A stretch of 64,000 bases of DNA from Myxocyprinus asiaticus. Taxonomy: Eukaryota; Chordata; Actinopteri; Cypriniformes; Catostomidae. Of this stretch, positions 1-11,667 are shown in pieces (position 1 is the first letter of the stretch; each line of letters opens with the position of its first letter). Position numbers and translations under genes: made by a program. The stretch covers positions 12,063,281 to 12,127,280 of the forward strand of contig NC_059373.1 of NCBI RefSeq assembly GCF_019703515.2, in the 5' to 3' direction. The notes under the pieces are model-generated. The model ran no database searches, was not told where the DNA came from, and worked only from the letters and a program-made list of their open reading frames with translations.

Positions 1-208
1 TGGCACCTTGAGCTCCACCCCACCCCGCCACGAGGCCCCACCTGCCGGTACGTCCGACAATGTTGTCCCTTTTGTCCCCCTCGCACGGATCTTGGATGCG
101 TGGCTTGCGCTTTCCAATCCGTCACGATAGCTGGTCCGGACCGTCCGACTCGGCTACGCGATTCAGTTAGCCAGGCGTCCGCCCAGGTTCAGCGGTATCC
201 ACCTCACC

Positions 209-1435
209 TTGGTGAAGGACGAAAATGCTGCTACCTTGTGCGCAGAGATCGCCACCCTCCTACGGAAGGGTGTGATAGAACCTGTCCCTCCGGCCGAGAT
301 GAAGAAGGGGTTTTACAGCACCTACTTCATCGTACCGAAAAAAGGCGGTGGGTTGCGGCCAATCTTGGACCTGCGAGCACTGAACCGGGCTTTACACAGA
401 CTCCCGTTCAAGATGCTGATGCAAAAATGCATTCTGGCGAGCGTCCAGCATCAAGATTGGTTCGTGGCGGTAGACCTGAAGGACGCGTACTTTCACGTCT
501 CGATTCTACCTCGACACAGACCCTTCCTGCGGTTTGCATTCGAGGGTCAGGCATATCAGTACAAGGTCCTCCCTTTCGGCCTGTCCTTGTCCCATCTCGA
601 TGACTGGCTAATCCTAGCTCACTCTTGGGACATGTTGTGTGCACACAGGGACTTGGTGCTCTCGCATCTCAGCCAATTAGGACTTTTTAGGAAAAGAGCA
701 AGCTCCTCCCGGTTCAGAGCATCTCTTTTCTCGGTTTGGAGTTGGACTCAGTCTCATTGACGGCGCGCCTCACGAACGAGCGCACACAGTCGGTGCTGAC
801 CTGTTTGAAGTTGTTCAAACAGAAAACAGCGGTTCCACTGAAACTCTTTCAGAGGCTCCTGGGGCATATGGCATCCTCAGCGGTGGCCACACCGCTTGGG
901 TTGATGCATATGAGACTGCTTCAGCACTGGCTTCAGACTCAAATCTCGAGATGGGCATGGCGCCGCGGGACACATCGTGTGCCCATCACACCGGTCTGTC
1001 ACTGTCTCTTCAGCCCTTGGACCGACCTCTCGTTTCTATGGGCAGGTGTTCACCTATAGCATGTCTCCAGGCACATCGTGGTCACGACAGACGCCTCCAA
1101 AATGGGCTGGGGCGCTGTTTGCAACAGGCATGCAGCTGCCGGCTTATGGACAGGCCCGCGGCTGCGTTGGCACATCAACTGCCTTGAGTAGTTGGCAATT
1201 CTGCTCACCCTGCGGAGGTTCCGGCCATTGATCCAGGGCAAGCACGTGTTAGTTCGGACAGACAACATGGCAACGGTAGCATATGTCAACCACCAAGGCA
1301 GTCTGCTCTCTCGTTGTATGTCACAACTCGCCCGCCATCTCCTCCTCTGGAGTCAGCAGCACTTCAAGTCACTGCGAGCAACTCACATCCCAGGCGACCT
1401 CAACACTGCAGTGGACGCACTGTCATGGTAGGTTA
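209..1435 (+). pseudogene. DIRS copy 1 reverse transcriptase and RNase H remnant
   Basis: RT motifs are plain: GLRPILDLRALN near 349-384, the motif A aspartate in VDLKDAYFHV near 468-498, then LPFGLSLS and LDDW near 595-606. Compared with copy 3, about 72 bp are missing in frame just before LDDW, so the tyrosine of the YLDD catalytic motif is replaced by histidine and a helix is lost. A second small deletion near 688 shifts the frame, and the text resumes at ELDSVSLTAR (from about 739). RNase H follows, with TDASKMGWG near 1087-1113 and the TDN motif near 1258-1266, but stops occur near 1060 and 1187. The family's role is copying RNA into DNA and removing the RNA strand; this copy cannot do either. 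Confidence 0.85.
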
Positions 1436-1437
1436 CC

Positions 1438-2826
1438 CTCAGGGGAGAGTGGAGACTCCACTCTCGGGTGGACCAGCTGTTTTGGAGTCGATTCGGACAG
1501 GCACAGGTAGACCTGTTCACCTCCCAAGAATCCTCCCACTGCCCGCTCTGGTATGCCCTGACTGAGGCACCTCTCAGCATAGATGCGCTGGCACACAGCT
1601 GGCCTCCTGGCCTACGCAAATATGCGTTTCCCCCAGTGAGCCTACTTGCACAGACTCTGTGCAAGGTCAGGGAGGACGAGGAGCAGGTTGTCCTGGTAGC
1701 ACCCTACTGGCCCACCCAGATGTGGTTCTCAGACCTCACGTTCCTCATGACAGCCCCCCCCCGGCGAATTCCCCTGAGGAAGGACCTTCTTTCTCAGGGA
1801 CGGAGCACCATCTGGCACCCGCAGCCAGACCTCTGGAATCTCCATGTCTTGCCCCTGGATGGGACACGGTGGTAGACACGATCACTCAGGCTAGGGCCCC
1901 CTCTACAAGGCGCCTGTATGCCTTTAAGTAGCGTCTGTTCGCTAAGTGGTGTTCTTCCCGATGGGAAGACCCCCAGAGATGCGCGGTCAGATCGGTGCTT
2001 TCCTTCCTGCAGGTGAGGTTGGAAGGGCAGCTGTCCCCTTCCACCTTGAAGGTGTACTTTGCTGCTATAGCAGCACACCACGACTCAGTGAACGGTAAGT
2101 CCTTAGGGAAGCACGACCTGATCATCAGGTTCCTGAGAGGTGCCAGTAATATGAACCCCTCCAGACCGTGCCTCATTCCCTCATGGGACCTCTCTTTTGT
2201 TCTTCAGGGTCTACAGAGAGCCCCCTTTGAGCCTTTGCAGTCAGCTGAGCTTAAGGCACTCTCCTTGAAGTCTGCCCTCCTGACTGCGCTCACTTCAATC
2301 AAGAGGGTAGGAGACCAGTAAGCGTTCTCTGTCAGAGAAATGTGCCTGGAGTTCGGTCCGGGCTGCTCTCACATGATCTTGAGACCCCGACCGGGCTATG
2401 TGCCCAAGGTTCCCACGGCCCCTTTTAGGGACCATGTGGAGAACCTGCGAGCCCTGCCCCAGGAGGAGGCAGACCCAGCCCTGTCGTTGCTGTGTCCGGT
2501 GTGCGCTTTACGCATCTATTTGGATCGCACACAGAGCTTTAGGATCTCTGAGCAGCTTTTTGTCTTCTTTGGTGCACAGCGGAAAGGAAGCACTGTCAGA
2601 GGAAGCAGAGGATCGCCCACTGGCTCATTGACGCCATAACTATGGCATATCACGCCCAGGATGTGCCGCCTCCGGTAGGGCTACGTGCCCATTATACCAG
2701 GGGTGTAGCGGCCTCCTGGGCTCTGGCCAGGGGTGCCTTTCTAACAGACATTTGCAGAGCAGTGGGCTGGGCAACACCTTTGCAAGGTTCTACAACCTCC
2801 AGGTGGAACCGGTTTCATCCCAGGTA
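1438..2826 (+). pseudogene. DIRS copy 1 methyltransferase-like region and tyrosine recombinase remnant
   Basis: From about 1468 the text VDLFTSQESSHCPLWYAL and VAPYWPTQMWF matches the region of DIRS elements annotated as an adenine-methyltransferase-like domain. The recombinase follows: the core-binding part with SPSTLKVYFAAIAAHH near 2037-2084, the first catalytic arginine in SIKRVGD near 2297, the H-x-x-R box in AHYTRG near 2687-2704, and FYN with the nucleophile tyrosine near 2789. A 7-bp loss between two ACACC repeats near 2775 shifts the frame just before that tyrosine. The gene would join the circular element DNA to the target. It is broken here by this frameshift and by several stops (for example near 1873 and 1928). 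Confidence 0.8.
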
Positions 2827-3018
2827 GTGGCACACAATACAAGTGGATAAGCCTGGGATAGCCGGCCGGGTGTATCGCTTGCACATGGCGCCTTTAACCT
2901 CCTCTGAGCTGAAGATGTGCGGCATTAATTCCCAGTAGTGTTCACAAACTATGTTCCCTGGTTGACTTCCTCCGAGCCCTGTGGCAGTCGAGTTCAGCCA
3001 GTTGTGGCATTTTGTATA

Positions 3019-3140
3019 GGGACCCCTAGTGTCACTACATCGACACAACGTTGAGTGAGTGACAGATAGGGAACATCCTGGTTACTTGCGTAACCTCCGT
3101 TCCCTGATGGAGGGTACGAGATGTTGTGTCCCTCCTGCCA
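3019..3140 (+). repeat. DIRS copy 1 internal complementary region
   Basis: The first half (about 3028-3075) is the reverse complement of the left terminal sequence seen in copies 2 and 3 (TGTTCCCTATCTGTCACTCA). The second half (about 3076-3127) is the reverse complement of this copy's own right terminus at 3331-3385. The junction is at GATAGGGAACA/TCCTGG. In the DIRS model this region splints the two ends of the linear cDNA into a circle. The right-end half contains GGTTACTTGCGTAACC, a 6-bp stem with a 4-base loop. Confidence 0.85.
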
Positions 3141-3180
3141 CAACTCTGAACTACCTTGTCTCGGCTCCTCAGCATAAAAC

Positions 3181-3385
3181 CTGAATGAGTGGTTGCATAC
3201 CAGCTCCTTTTATACCCGTATGTCCGGGGGAGTGGCATGCAAATACCACTCGCCAATTTTCATTGGCCTTTTATCAAAGACCAGAGGTGTCTCGGGCTCC
3301 TAAGAGTGACCCCTAGCGTCACTACATCGACACAACATCTCGTTCCCTCCATCAGGGAACTGAGGTTACGCAAGTAACCAGGACG
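3181..3385 (-). repeat. DIRS copy 1 right inverted terminal repeat
   Basis: It is the inverted counterpart of the left terminal repeat of copy 3 at 41461-41643: CTGAATGAGTGGTTGCATAC, a TATA-like CCTTTTATA read on the minus strand near 3207, ATTTTCATTGGCC, and GTCACTACATCGACACAAC. It extends beyond the shared part with ATCAGGGAACTGAGGTTACG and CAAGTAACCAGGACG, which pair with the second half of the internal complementary region. Confidence 0.85.
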
Positions 3386-3890
3386 TTTTACTTCAGTAAC
3401 CATATTTTACCTGTGATATTCATAGTAAAACTATATTAATATTACAGTAAATGTTTTTAAAAATTTTTATCATATCAATTCTGCCCAAAAAACAAAAACA
3501 AAAAACTGAACAACAAAAATTAATAAAAACATGGTTAATACAGTTTTACAATAGTAACACCATAGTTAAAATAATTGTTTAGACCAAAAACAAAAAAACA
3601 AAAAAATACCCTTATGAAAATCACAATGAAAAATTCACAATAAAAATCTCACAATAGTTAAACTGCAGTAACCATGTCTGTAGTAATACTTTTTGTGGAA
3701 AGAACCATGGTTTTAAAAACTATGGTACATGTACCACAACTTAACCATAGAATTATAGTAAAACTAACCATTTTATTTTGGGGCAGAATGATTATTATTT
3801 TCATAACTATAGATTGTGTTTTGCTGTATCATTTCTATGGTTTTACCACAAATGTCATAGTTAAAATCTGAAAGTCTGAATATTTCTTTC
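3386..3890. repeat. Short inverted-repeat element with ACCATGG/ACCATAGT motifs
   Basis: Repeated short motifs ACCATAGTTA, AACCATGG and CTATGGT occur in both orientations across an AT-rich stretch, as in small palindromic teleost elements. Similar motif clusters lie at 59590-59625 and 62880-63070. I see no coding capacity and no clear target duplication. Confidence 0.45.
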
Positions 3891-5804
3891 AGCTGGTAGG
3901 GCATTTGGGGTGACGAGAACAATTCGAGATCCAAACACTGTGTTAAACTGAAAACGTGTGACAGAATTGATGACCTGTAAATATTTTGTTTTTTAAAACA
4001 AGATGTCCTCTTAAAAGCGTTCAGGACTAGGCTGTGAGATGAGTAAGATGGAGGAACACTGTGAGAATGCATATGAGGACATCCAACAGTAGAAATCCTT
4101 TAAATAAAATGTGATTTACTCCCCTGTGTTGCAAACTACCATTGAGATGTTTGAAGTGTATTTACAAATAACAGGCATGCATATCAAGCTAGTTTAGAAA
4201 TTCATGTCCTGAATCCCAATAACAGAGGCAGATACTCACATCCACAGATATTCCACAGAGCAAAGCAGATCTGAGCACTTCACAGCACTTTGATGTGCAC
4301 ACAGATATGCTCTGCTGAATGGGTGCACTTTATACATTTCAAAGTGCAAGTCCTTCATGGCAAATATTTTGAGGAGGGAGAGAGATCACACCGCAAGCCG
4401 TCTTAAGTTATCAGACAGCGTTTGAATTAGCTCTGAATATTCCATTAGGGCTTTTAAACAAACTGCTTAGCCAACTAAAGAGTCTTTTAGTGGTTGCCCC
4501 TGATCAGAAAAGTGTGAATGTTTTAGAAAACTTGTTAGGAATTTGTTTATTGATTCCTGAAAAATACAGACAAACTGTTACAAATCATTCAAAAATTATG
4601 ATTAAATAAATGATCAATAACACTTTCTATGAAGCCTGTGTACTGTATATAATGTATTATGCATAAAAAATGCATTCATATTCCCTTATATATTCTCATA
4701 AATAATTGTAAGGTTACAACTGTGGTTCCACAGATATAATGTATAATAATACTTACCTATTTCTGTTTATAATTTAAAATGGTATAATCCATTAAAATTT
4801 TCACATGATTTATTTGTTACATTGTGTAATTTGCTATAATACATTATACTCTTTAAATGTGTAACCATGCATAGGTAGGTAATGCATTGTAGCTTTACAA
4901 TAAAATCTAAATATTTAAATATATATATTTTTAAGAGATGTTATTGTCTACAATAATACCTTCACAATGCTTCACAATAATGTGAATACTGTAAAGTTTG
5001 ACCAAAACTTTATGAAGTACTTTCTAAAAGTCCTATATATACAGACTCTAATATATGTACTGTACATTATATCAGAGTCTGTATGTATAGTATTCTTAGA
5101 AAGTTGAGTAGTGCCGTGCGAACTGTTATTCTATGAACTTGCTGTACATGGATAGCTGTGACTGTTGCGCTCCATCTCAGTGTTTACCTCAGCGTCTTTC
5201 ACTGAACATGTTCACGTGCACTCTTCCGACAGAAGTAAATAGGGTGGCGGACGCTGTGAATGGGGCCCCCATGGGAGTTGTGGGCCTCTGTGCTTCAGCC
5301 CGTGTGAGCCCGTGCGTTAATGTGCCCCTGCCGCTCATTATGTGACAGTAAATGCAGGTAACGGATCACCATGAACTCTTCTGTGCCCCTCTCTACAGTC
5401 ACAGATGTGGATGAACACTTGGGCCTGAGTTCAAACTGAGGTCAGGGGTCCTGTAGAGGTTTTCACATGACCCCCAGGCCACCAGGGCTTCTGTCTGATG
5501 ATTATGTGTGAAAGTAGGAACAGGTTGAGCTTTTTAAAGAAAACCCTAAAGCAGAAAGGTATAGAGCTTTTCACAAAATTGAAAAGCCGTGTAATTGATC
5601 TTGCATGTCTCTCTGGAGTATTTGATTCTGACTGGTCGGAGAATCAATTCAACATTCTGTGGTAATGACCACAAAACTATATAATAGGTTGCTATCCGAT
5701 TGAATACATAGCTGTGCTAGTTTCATGTCTCTCAAATCACTACGAGGTCTCTTTCTTCTCTCATAATAAAATAATCAATATAATAACAATAATAATAAAA
5801 TAGC
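3891..5804. other. Unrecognised AT-rich DNA without genes
   Basis: No protein, RNA gene or known repeat was recognised. A short inverted repeat, CTATATATACAGACTCTAAT against ATATCAGAGTCTGTATGTAT, lies at about 5030-5090 and could form a hairpin. The segment 5130-5350 is richer in G+C, with an open frame of about 70 codons that resembles nothing I know. Confidence 0.5.
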
Positions 5805-7496
5805 TGCAAGCAGCAATGATGGGCCCAAGCACCATGGGTCCATTTCCACCCAGTGGCTTTTGGAAAACAATGCAAGGTGGACAAATGAATTTGGCATTTG
5901 ACATTATTCTAAAGGATTTTGAAGCAATTCATGTAAACATAAGAGGGCTATTTCAAAGTCTGTTAAAAGTTCAATACTTCCTGCTGCCAATTGGTGGCGC
6001 TATGACTGTGACCCCTAATAGCTGCATCCATGTGATCAACCCCCATTACGAAACATACAGTTGAATTTTCGAATGACAACACCATTCAATATATCAAAAA
6101 TCTGTTCACAATGTAGCATCTTCAATGTCTTGGCATAATGTTGTCTAAATGTGGTGTCAGTCTCATGAATCCCCTAGGAGGAGTATTTAAAATTTCAGAG
6201 ACTGCAATATTAAAAAAATACAAAATGGCTGACTTCCTGTTGGGCAGAGCTAATAACAATAATTATGAAATATGTCTGGCTTAATGAGAACTATATATGT
6301 ACCAGTTTTGGTGACTGTAGGTGAAAATGGGGGTGCTACAGAGACCCCGTTATATGCCCATGTATGAACTTTTGCCAAGCCCTAATGGCCAACGACTCTG
6401 ATGTGTTTGCAAAATTTCATGAAATTTTAAGCATGCCAAGTGCCTCATAAACACCCAAATATAGGAAGAAAGGAATAAAAATAATAATGTGTTGCCATGG
6501 CAACACTATTTAAGATATCAGATATCCCTTGACAATTTTACATCAGCAGTGTCTTGACATTATTCTAAAGAATTCTGAAGCAATTAATGTAAACATAAGA
6601 GGGCTATTTCAAAGTCTGTTAAAAGTGCCATACTTCCTACTGCTAGTTGGTGGCACTATGGCCATGACCCATAATAGCTGCATCCATGTGATCAACCCGC
6701 ATTACCAAACATACAGGTGAATTTTTATCAAAATCACACAATGCACACAGACGATATAAGACACTTCCTGTTTTCCATTATTCGCCATAAATGTATTGCT
6801 TCGCCATGGTGACACCATTCAAAATATCAAAAATCCATTCGCAATTTAGAATCTACAATGTCTTAGCATGATGTTGCACAAATTTGGTGACAGTCACATG
6901 AATCCCCTAGGAGGAGTATTTAAAAGTTCAGAGCCTGTGATTTTCAGAAAATCCAAAATGGCCGACTTCCTGTTGGGTGAGCTAATGACTGTAAGTATGA
7001 AAGTTGTTCTGCTTGATGAGAACAATACATGTACCAAGTTTGGTGACTCTATGTGAAAATGGGGGTGCTACAGAGACCCCATTATATGCCCATTTTAAGG
7101 GAGGTGCTATAGAGACCCCCCTACACGCCCATGTGTGAAATTTTGCCCAGTCCTAATGGCCGACGACTCTGATGTGTGTCAAAATTTCATGAAATTTTAA
7201 GCATGCCAAATGCCTCAAAAACACACAAATATAGGAAGAAAGGAATAATAACAATTAATGCACTGCCATGGCAACAGTATTTAAGATATCAAATGTCCCT
7301 TTATAAATTTACATCAGCAGTCTCTTGACATTATTCAAAATAATTTTGAAGCAATTCATGTAAACACAAGAGGGCTATTTCAGTCTGTTAAGAGTGCCAT
7401 ACTTCCTGCTGCCAGTTGGTGGTGCAATTACTGTGCCCCTTAATAGCCACATCCATGTGATCAGCCCTCATTGCCAAACATAACCTCACCGAAATG
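5805..7496 (+). repeat. Tandemly arranged repeat, unit about 660-770 bp
   Basis: The repeat begins near AGCTGCAAGCAGCAATGATG. The landmark ACATTATTC occurs at about 5901, 6558 and 7328. Shared blocks follow the first two in the same order: AAGAGGGCTATTTCA, GTGATCAACCC, GAATCCCCTAGGAGGAGTAT, AATGGCYGACTTCCTGTTGG and GGGGGTGCTACAGAGACC. There are therefore two full units and a partial third. Short open frames of about 60 codons recur because the unit recurs; they are not credible genes. The array is continued after an insertion by a minisatellite at 8456-8800. Confidence 0.75.
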
Positions 7497-7803
7497 CCCT
7501 GCAGCCAGGGTTAGATTGGTAATCTGGCATACCGGGCATTTTCCCAGTGGGCCGACACACATTGGGGCCGATCAGGGGCAGACAGGCCATCGGGAGAACC
7601 GGGACTTTTCCATGAAATGGGCCAAATGGGCCACGATAAGCTGAAATGAGCAGCCACGTTATGCAGAATGGGCCACAAAACGGCGTCGCAATATGCCGAA
7701 GGGGGCAGCGATATGCAGAAAAGGACAGCTCAACAACTTTTGGCCCAGTTTCTATGGAAAATCCTGGGCCGATTTCTCTTCCCAGTCCACCCCTGCCTGC
7801 AGG
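7497..7803. mobile_element. Short inverted-repeat element with CTGCAG termini
   Basis: The left end CTGCAGCCAGGGTTAGATTGG and the right end CCAGTCCACCCCTGCCTGCAG are imperfect inverted repeats, and GGGCC-rich blocks inside are also mirrored. It interrupts the tandem repeat on its left and the LINE-like tail on its right. I see no coding sequence. This is a non-autonomous DNA element of unknown superfamily. Confidence 0.6.
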
Positions 7804-8455
7804 CTGAATTGCGATGCACCTTATAATTTATCTCTTTCTGCATCACCTTTGTCTATTGATGGACTACACTCTTGATATGGAATACATAGACTATCATTTA
7901 ATTGCCAACAAAAGCCAACTAACAAATGGCAATGCATCTATGTGAACTTCTGCAGTTAAACCAGGATGGACTTCAAAGACATTAGTAATTAATCTTAAAG
8001 TTCATAAAAAAATATTTTATTTTTACTTTTAAAACACTGGACCTTAACTCTTACTTAATTTACAAATTTAAAACCATGACTTGCACTGCACACAAATAAC
8101 TAATACTGGCATTATATCCATGTTGTTTAGCCAGAGGGAAACTGGCCCCCACAGTGAGCCTGGTTTCTCCCAAGGTTATTTTTCTCCATTAACCAACATC
8201 TTATGGAGTTTTGTGTTCGCTTCAGCTTGCTCACAGAGGTTCTAAATACAATTATTATTTAATTATTTCATTTCTATACACATTTTACAATCATATTTAA
8301 TCAAACTACACAATGATCACTGAAAGACATTGTAGATATTACAGTTTAATTTTTTAGTTTTTGTTAATGCATGATTTCCTGTAAAGCTGCTTTGAAATTA
8401 TGTGTGTTTTGAAAAGCGCTATACAAATAAAAATGACTTGACTTGGCTTGACTAA
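7804..8455 (+). mobile_element. LINE-like 3' tail repeat
   Basis: The segment ends in AAAGCTGCTTTGAAATTATG, then AAAAGCGCTATACAAATAAA and short GACTTGACTTG repeats. This is the style of 3' end seen on teleost non-LTR retrotransposons of the L2/CR1 type. A reverse-orientation relative lies at 31102-31400, sharing GCAATGCATCTATGTG and the AGCGCT tail block. No reverse transcriptase is left, so it is either a strongly 5'-truncated LINE or a SINE using such a tail. Confidence 0.55.
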
Positions 8456-8800
8456 TGGCCGACGACTCTGTTGTGTGTGCAAAATTTCACGCTTTTCACG
8501 AGTTTTCACGCATGTTAAGTACCCTAAAAGTACCGAAAACAATGAAAAAAGAATAATGACAATAATCCTTAGAAGAACAATAGGATCTCTGTATTTTAAG
8601 TGCTCTGGCTCTAATAATAATAATCCTTAGAAAATCAATAGGGCCTCTGTATTTTCACTGCTTGGGCCCTAATAATAATAATAATCCTTAGAAGAACAAT
8701 TGGGCCTCCGCTCTTTCAGTGCTTGGGCCCTAATAATAACAATAATCCTTAGAAGAACAATAGGGTCTCCGCACGTTCAGTTCTTGGGTCCTGATAACCA
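8456..8800 (+). repeat. Minisatellite, about 60-bp unit, four copies
   Basis: AATCCTTAG recurs at about 8563, 8622, 8682 and 8743, giving periods of 59-61 bp. Each unit reads AATCCTTAGAAGAACAATAG, then a GGCCTC block, then TGCTTGGGCCCTAATAATAA. The preceding 8456-8540 block (TGGCCGACGACTCTG) matches blocks at 6388 and 7160 of the tandem repeat, so this is the same repeat family resuming after the insertions at 7497-8455. Confidence 0.8.
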
Positions 8801-11244
8801 CATAATGAAAATACAATCAATATTACGTGTCCATTTACTAATTTATTTGCTAAGTAGTGATGTAATTAGTGGAGTAGGTGGACAGTACAGTCAGCCGGTC
8901 ACTGTCACAAAATAAAAAGCACAATTTATTTACTCCTATATAAATGTTTTTAAAAAATGTGCAACATTAAGATTCAAGTTGCATCTCCTTTTTTGTATAC
9001 AGCTAATTCAAAATGCACATTTTCATATAGCACCCAATAATGCATATAATGATAAACTGTATACCCTAAATCAATTTGGATAAAAGTGTCTGTCAAATAC
9101 ATAAATGTAGATATTGTTTAAACAGAATGTAGATAAAGTTCAGTGCTTAAACAAAATATCTATTTAATGGGAATACAGAAAGCCACACCAAACTAATAGC
9201 TGTGCTAAATAGAGTACAAGATAAGTATTCATAAAGTCTAATGCCGAGATGAATCAACAAATTCCTGTAAGAGTGCAGCATTACTAACTGTAGCTGTTAG
9301 TGGCATAGAGAAGTGTTATTTTAAGTATGAATGATCAGAGAAGAGGGCTTGCTTTCTTTGACAGCTTAATTGAGGTGAATCTCGAGGTGTTGAAATGTAA
9401 CTGGTGCCTAAGTTGCTAAAATTATTCTTTCATTGATATTCCTTCAGGATTTTTGCAGATTCAAAAAGTTACACAAGAAAATGAAGCATTTTGAGTATTT
9501 ATTGCCTTAATTCCTTGTATGCTAAAATATGATCAGCCTTTTTTGTTGTTGTGTGGAATGTGAGTCACAATGTCTAAGGTTGCTTAAAATTACGCACATC
9601 ATTAAGAGGCCTCAACAAAACTAAAACCATACATTCTCAAAGTTAGTTGAGCTGTGCTAATCTTGCTGCTGTTTGGCTTTTTGCAAGACCAGGTTATTGA
9701 AGCCGTGATGCAGATATGATTGTTTTCAACCAATCAGGACAACAAAGCCCTGCTTAGCATGGATAAAGACAATATATTGTGTGATTATGTAGCAGTGTGG
9801 GTGCAGACGTGTATGTGTGGACAACACTATGCCTCAACATGTGTTCTTGAGCTCACACATGAATCTCAGTATTCGTAAAGATAATCAAGGGGGTTGGAAA
9901 ACAGATATTTTAATCACTGTTGCCTTGACTCGAATGGCAAATGTTGTAATCTGTACAATGATGGTGTAATCTATACTTGTTTGCCGTTTAAAAGGCAATG
10001 TGTGAGCCACAGGAGCTGTTGCCGAAGATTCTCTGTAACGCCACCTACTCAAATTATGGAGAAGGAACATATTTGCCAGGGCGGTGTGTTAGTGGGCTGT
10101 TGAGCTCAGTTTTAATTTTGTACAAATCTAAATATCTACAATTGAGCTCAAATGTGCAATTATCATGCTTTCTATTAATTTTTTCTACAGTTCATAGAAT
10201 TATGCAAATCAGGCAATAATGCAAACACAGACACTAAATTAAGGTTTGGTCACATTTGCCTTTGCACAGCAAAATTTTGCAGGCGGAAAAGACGGTTAGT
10301 GAATAAGACACAGGAGTTTACGCAACTGTTTTGTGAATTTGCCTTAGAAAGTCAGTGCACAAAGCTACTCAAAACTCACTTTCTTCTGGTAATGGAGAAT
10401 ACACAGAGAAAGGCCCAAAAATGAAGATAGCTTTACAGTATGACTTTTACAAGAGTGTGAGCCAAAATTGTGGGAGTCGGCACCATGGCCACCGTGTGTG
10501 TATGTGTGCATGTTTGTTTTTGTGTGTGAGTCAGGTGTGGCTCATGCTTGGCTGCCTCATGGGCAGAGTGATTGTGCATGTAGGCTTGTGTAGGGTGTTT
10601 TTGTGCAATTGCTTCCCCCCCCCCCCCCCCCCCCCACACACACACATATACACACATGCTGGCAAACAGCTAAAAGCTTCAGCAGAGAGTACCATATGTG
10701 AACAGAACTAAGCCAAAGCAGGGGAGCCATATGTACTTCTACTGCTTTTTTAGCTAATTATCCCAAAATGTCTGTTTCATAGAACAAATCCTCTTGAGTT
10801 ACTTACATGGAATATGTAAAAAAATATTCTAAACATCATAAAGATAAAGCTGACTAAATAATTTGCATATCAGTTAGATGTCATAAAGTCTTTTTAAATG
10901 TATTCATTCATTAATCCATCCACATAATAAGTTATTTTGCAAAAACTATGCTGTTGATTCCTGTTTTACTGTTAGTGAGCAATCTCAAAACCAAATTATA
11001 TTGCCTCAGCAAAATCTTGCTAAATAACAATAACAATACAACATTAATAAATAAATAATTAAACATTTGATTGTATTATTAAACAACTCTCTGAAATATC
11101 TGATTCTGCTGCCAAATATTGTTATAATGATCACTAAATTATATACCGTTGTCCCAGCAAACGATTTGAATCAATGGTATCAATCTGTGCTCTCTTTTAG
11201 ATTTTTCACATCAAAATTTATTGTCCAATTATTTATATATTTAT
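8801..11244. other. AT-rich DNA without recognised genes
   Basis: I recognise no gene or full repeat here. The stretch at about 9940-10095 (with CGCCACCTACTC and a GCC-rich block) differs in composition and has small overlapping open frames, but none resembles a known protein. The run of C with (CA)n at 10614-10650 is listed separately. Confidence 0.5.
10614..10650. repeat. Poly-C and (CA)n simple repeat
   Basis: About 21 C residues run directly into CACACACACA. The flanking 10490-10600 is GT-rich (TGTGTGTATGTGTG), so open frames across here are low-complexity artefacts. Confidence 0.95.
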
Positions 11245-11667
11245 TTGGCAAGTATCTAATTACAAAGTAATTAGTTGCTGCAATTTACACACTACATTTT
11301 AAATTCTTCTAGCAGATTACAGTTACTGAGTTTTAACTTCATTAATTACTATTAAGTACATTACTTGGGTTTATTATTTCTAAATAATATTTATGTAGAA
11401 GATATTTAAAACATGAATTATGTTCATATGTCTGTTTGCGTTTCTGTCCAACAGAAAGGAGTGTATAGGCATAATATAAACAAAATGTTTAACTTGTTGA
11501 GCAGAAAAACAATCTTTTCTGCAAAATATGTTATAAAAAGTAACTTAGAAGTTAAGTAATTAGTAATGTGATTAATTTTCAATGAAGTAATCAGTTAGTA
11601 ATTTAATTACTTTTTTAGAGAAGTATTAAGTAACAGAGCATTGTTTTGAGTAACTTACCCAACATTG
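11245..11667. mobile_element. hAT-like non-autonomous element
   Basis: The right end reads GAGTAACTTACCCAACATTGG and the left end TTGGCAAGTATCTAATTACA. Both flanks are full of AGTAATTA and TTAATTACT motifs in opposite orientation. This matches the widespread fish hAT-type repeats whose end reads CAGTGTTGGG(T/G)AAGTTAC. There is no coding sequence, and I could not find an 8-bp target duplication. Confidence 0.6.

Larger units (their letters stand above)
1..3385 (+). mobile_element. DIRS-type tyrosine-recombinase retrotransposon, copy 1 (5' end outside the window)
   Basis: The window opens inside a DIRS-like element, so its left inverted repeat is not visible. In order it holds the end of a gag-like region (about 1-200), reverse transcriptase, RNase H, a methyltransferase-like region, a tyrosine recombinase, an internal complementary region and a right inverted repeat ending near 3385. 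The same order and closely similar sequence recur at 32182-36105 and 41461-46399. DIRS elements copy through RNA and integrate a circular DNA with a tyrosine recombinase, so no target duplication is expected. All coding parts carry frameshifts and stops, so this is a dead copy. The end is placed at GGACG because copies 1 and 3 share sequence up to there; it may be off by a few bases. Confidence 0.9.

Noticed and set aside
5816..6720. Two similar 60-80 codon open frames as paralogous small genes
   Set aside because: They are similar only because the underlying 650-770 bp unit is tandemly repeated; frames are not conserved in the third unit.
8560..8800. CRISPR-like array
   Set aside because: Repeat units abut with no unique spacers and the setting is a vertebrate genome; this is a minisatellite.
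10355..10711. 118-codon plus-strand open frame
   Set aside because: It runs through GT-rich and poly-C/CA tracts, so its length reflects low-complexity sequence; no domain seen.
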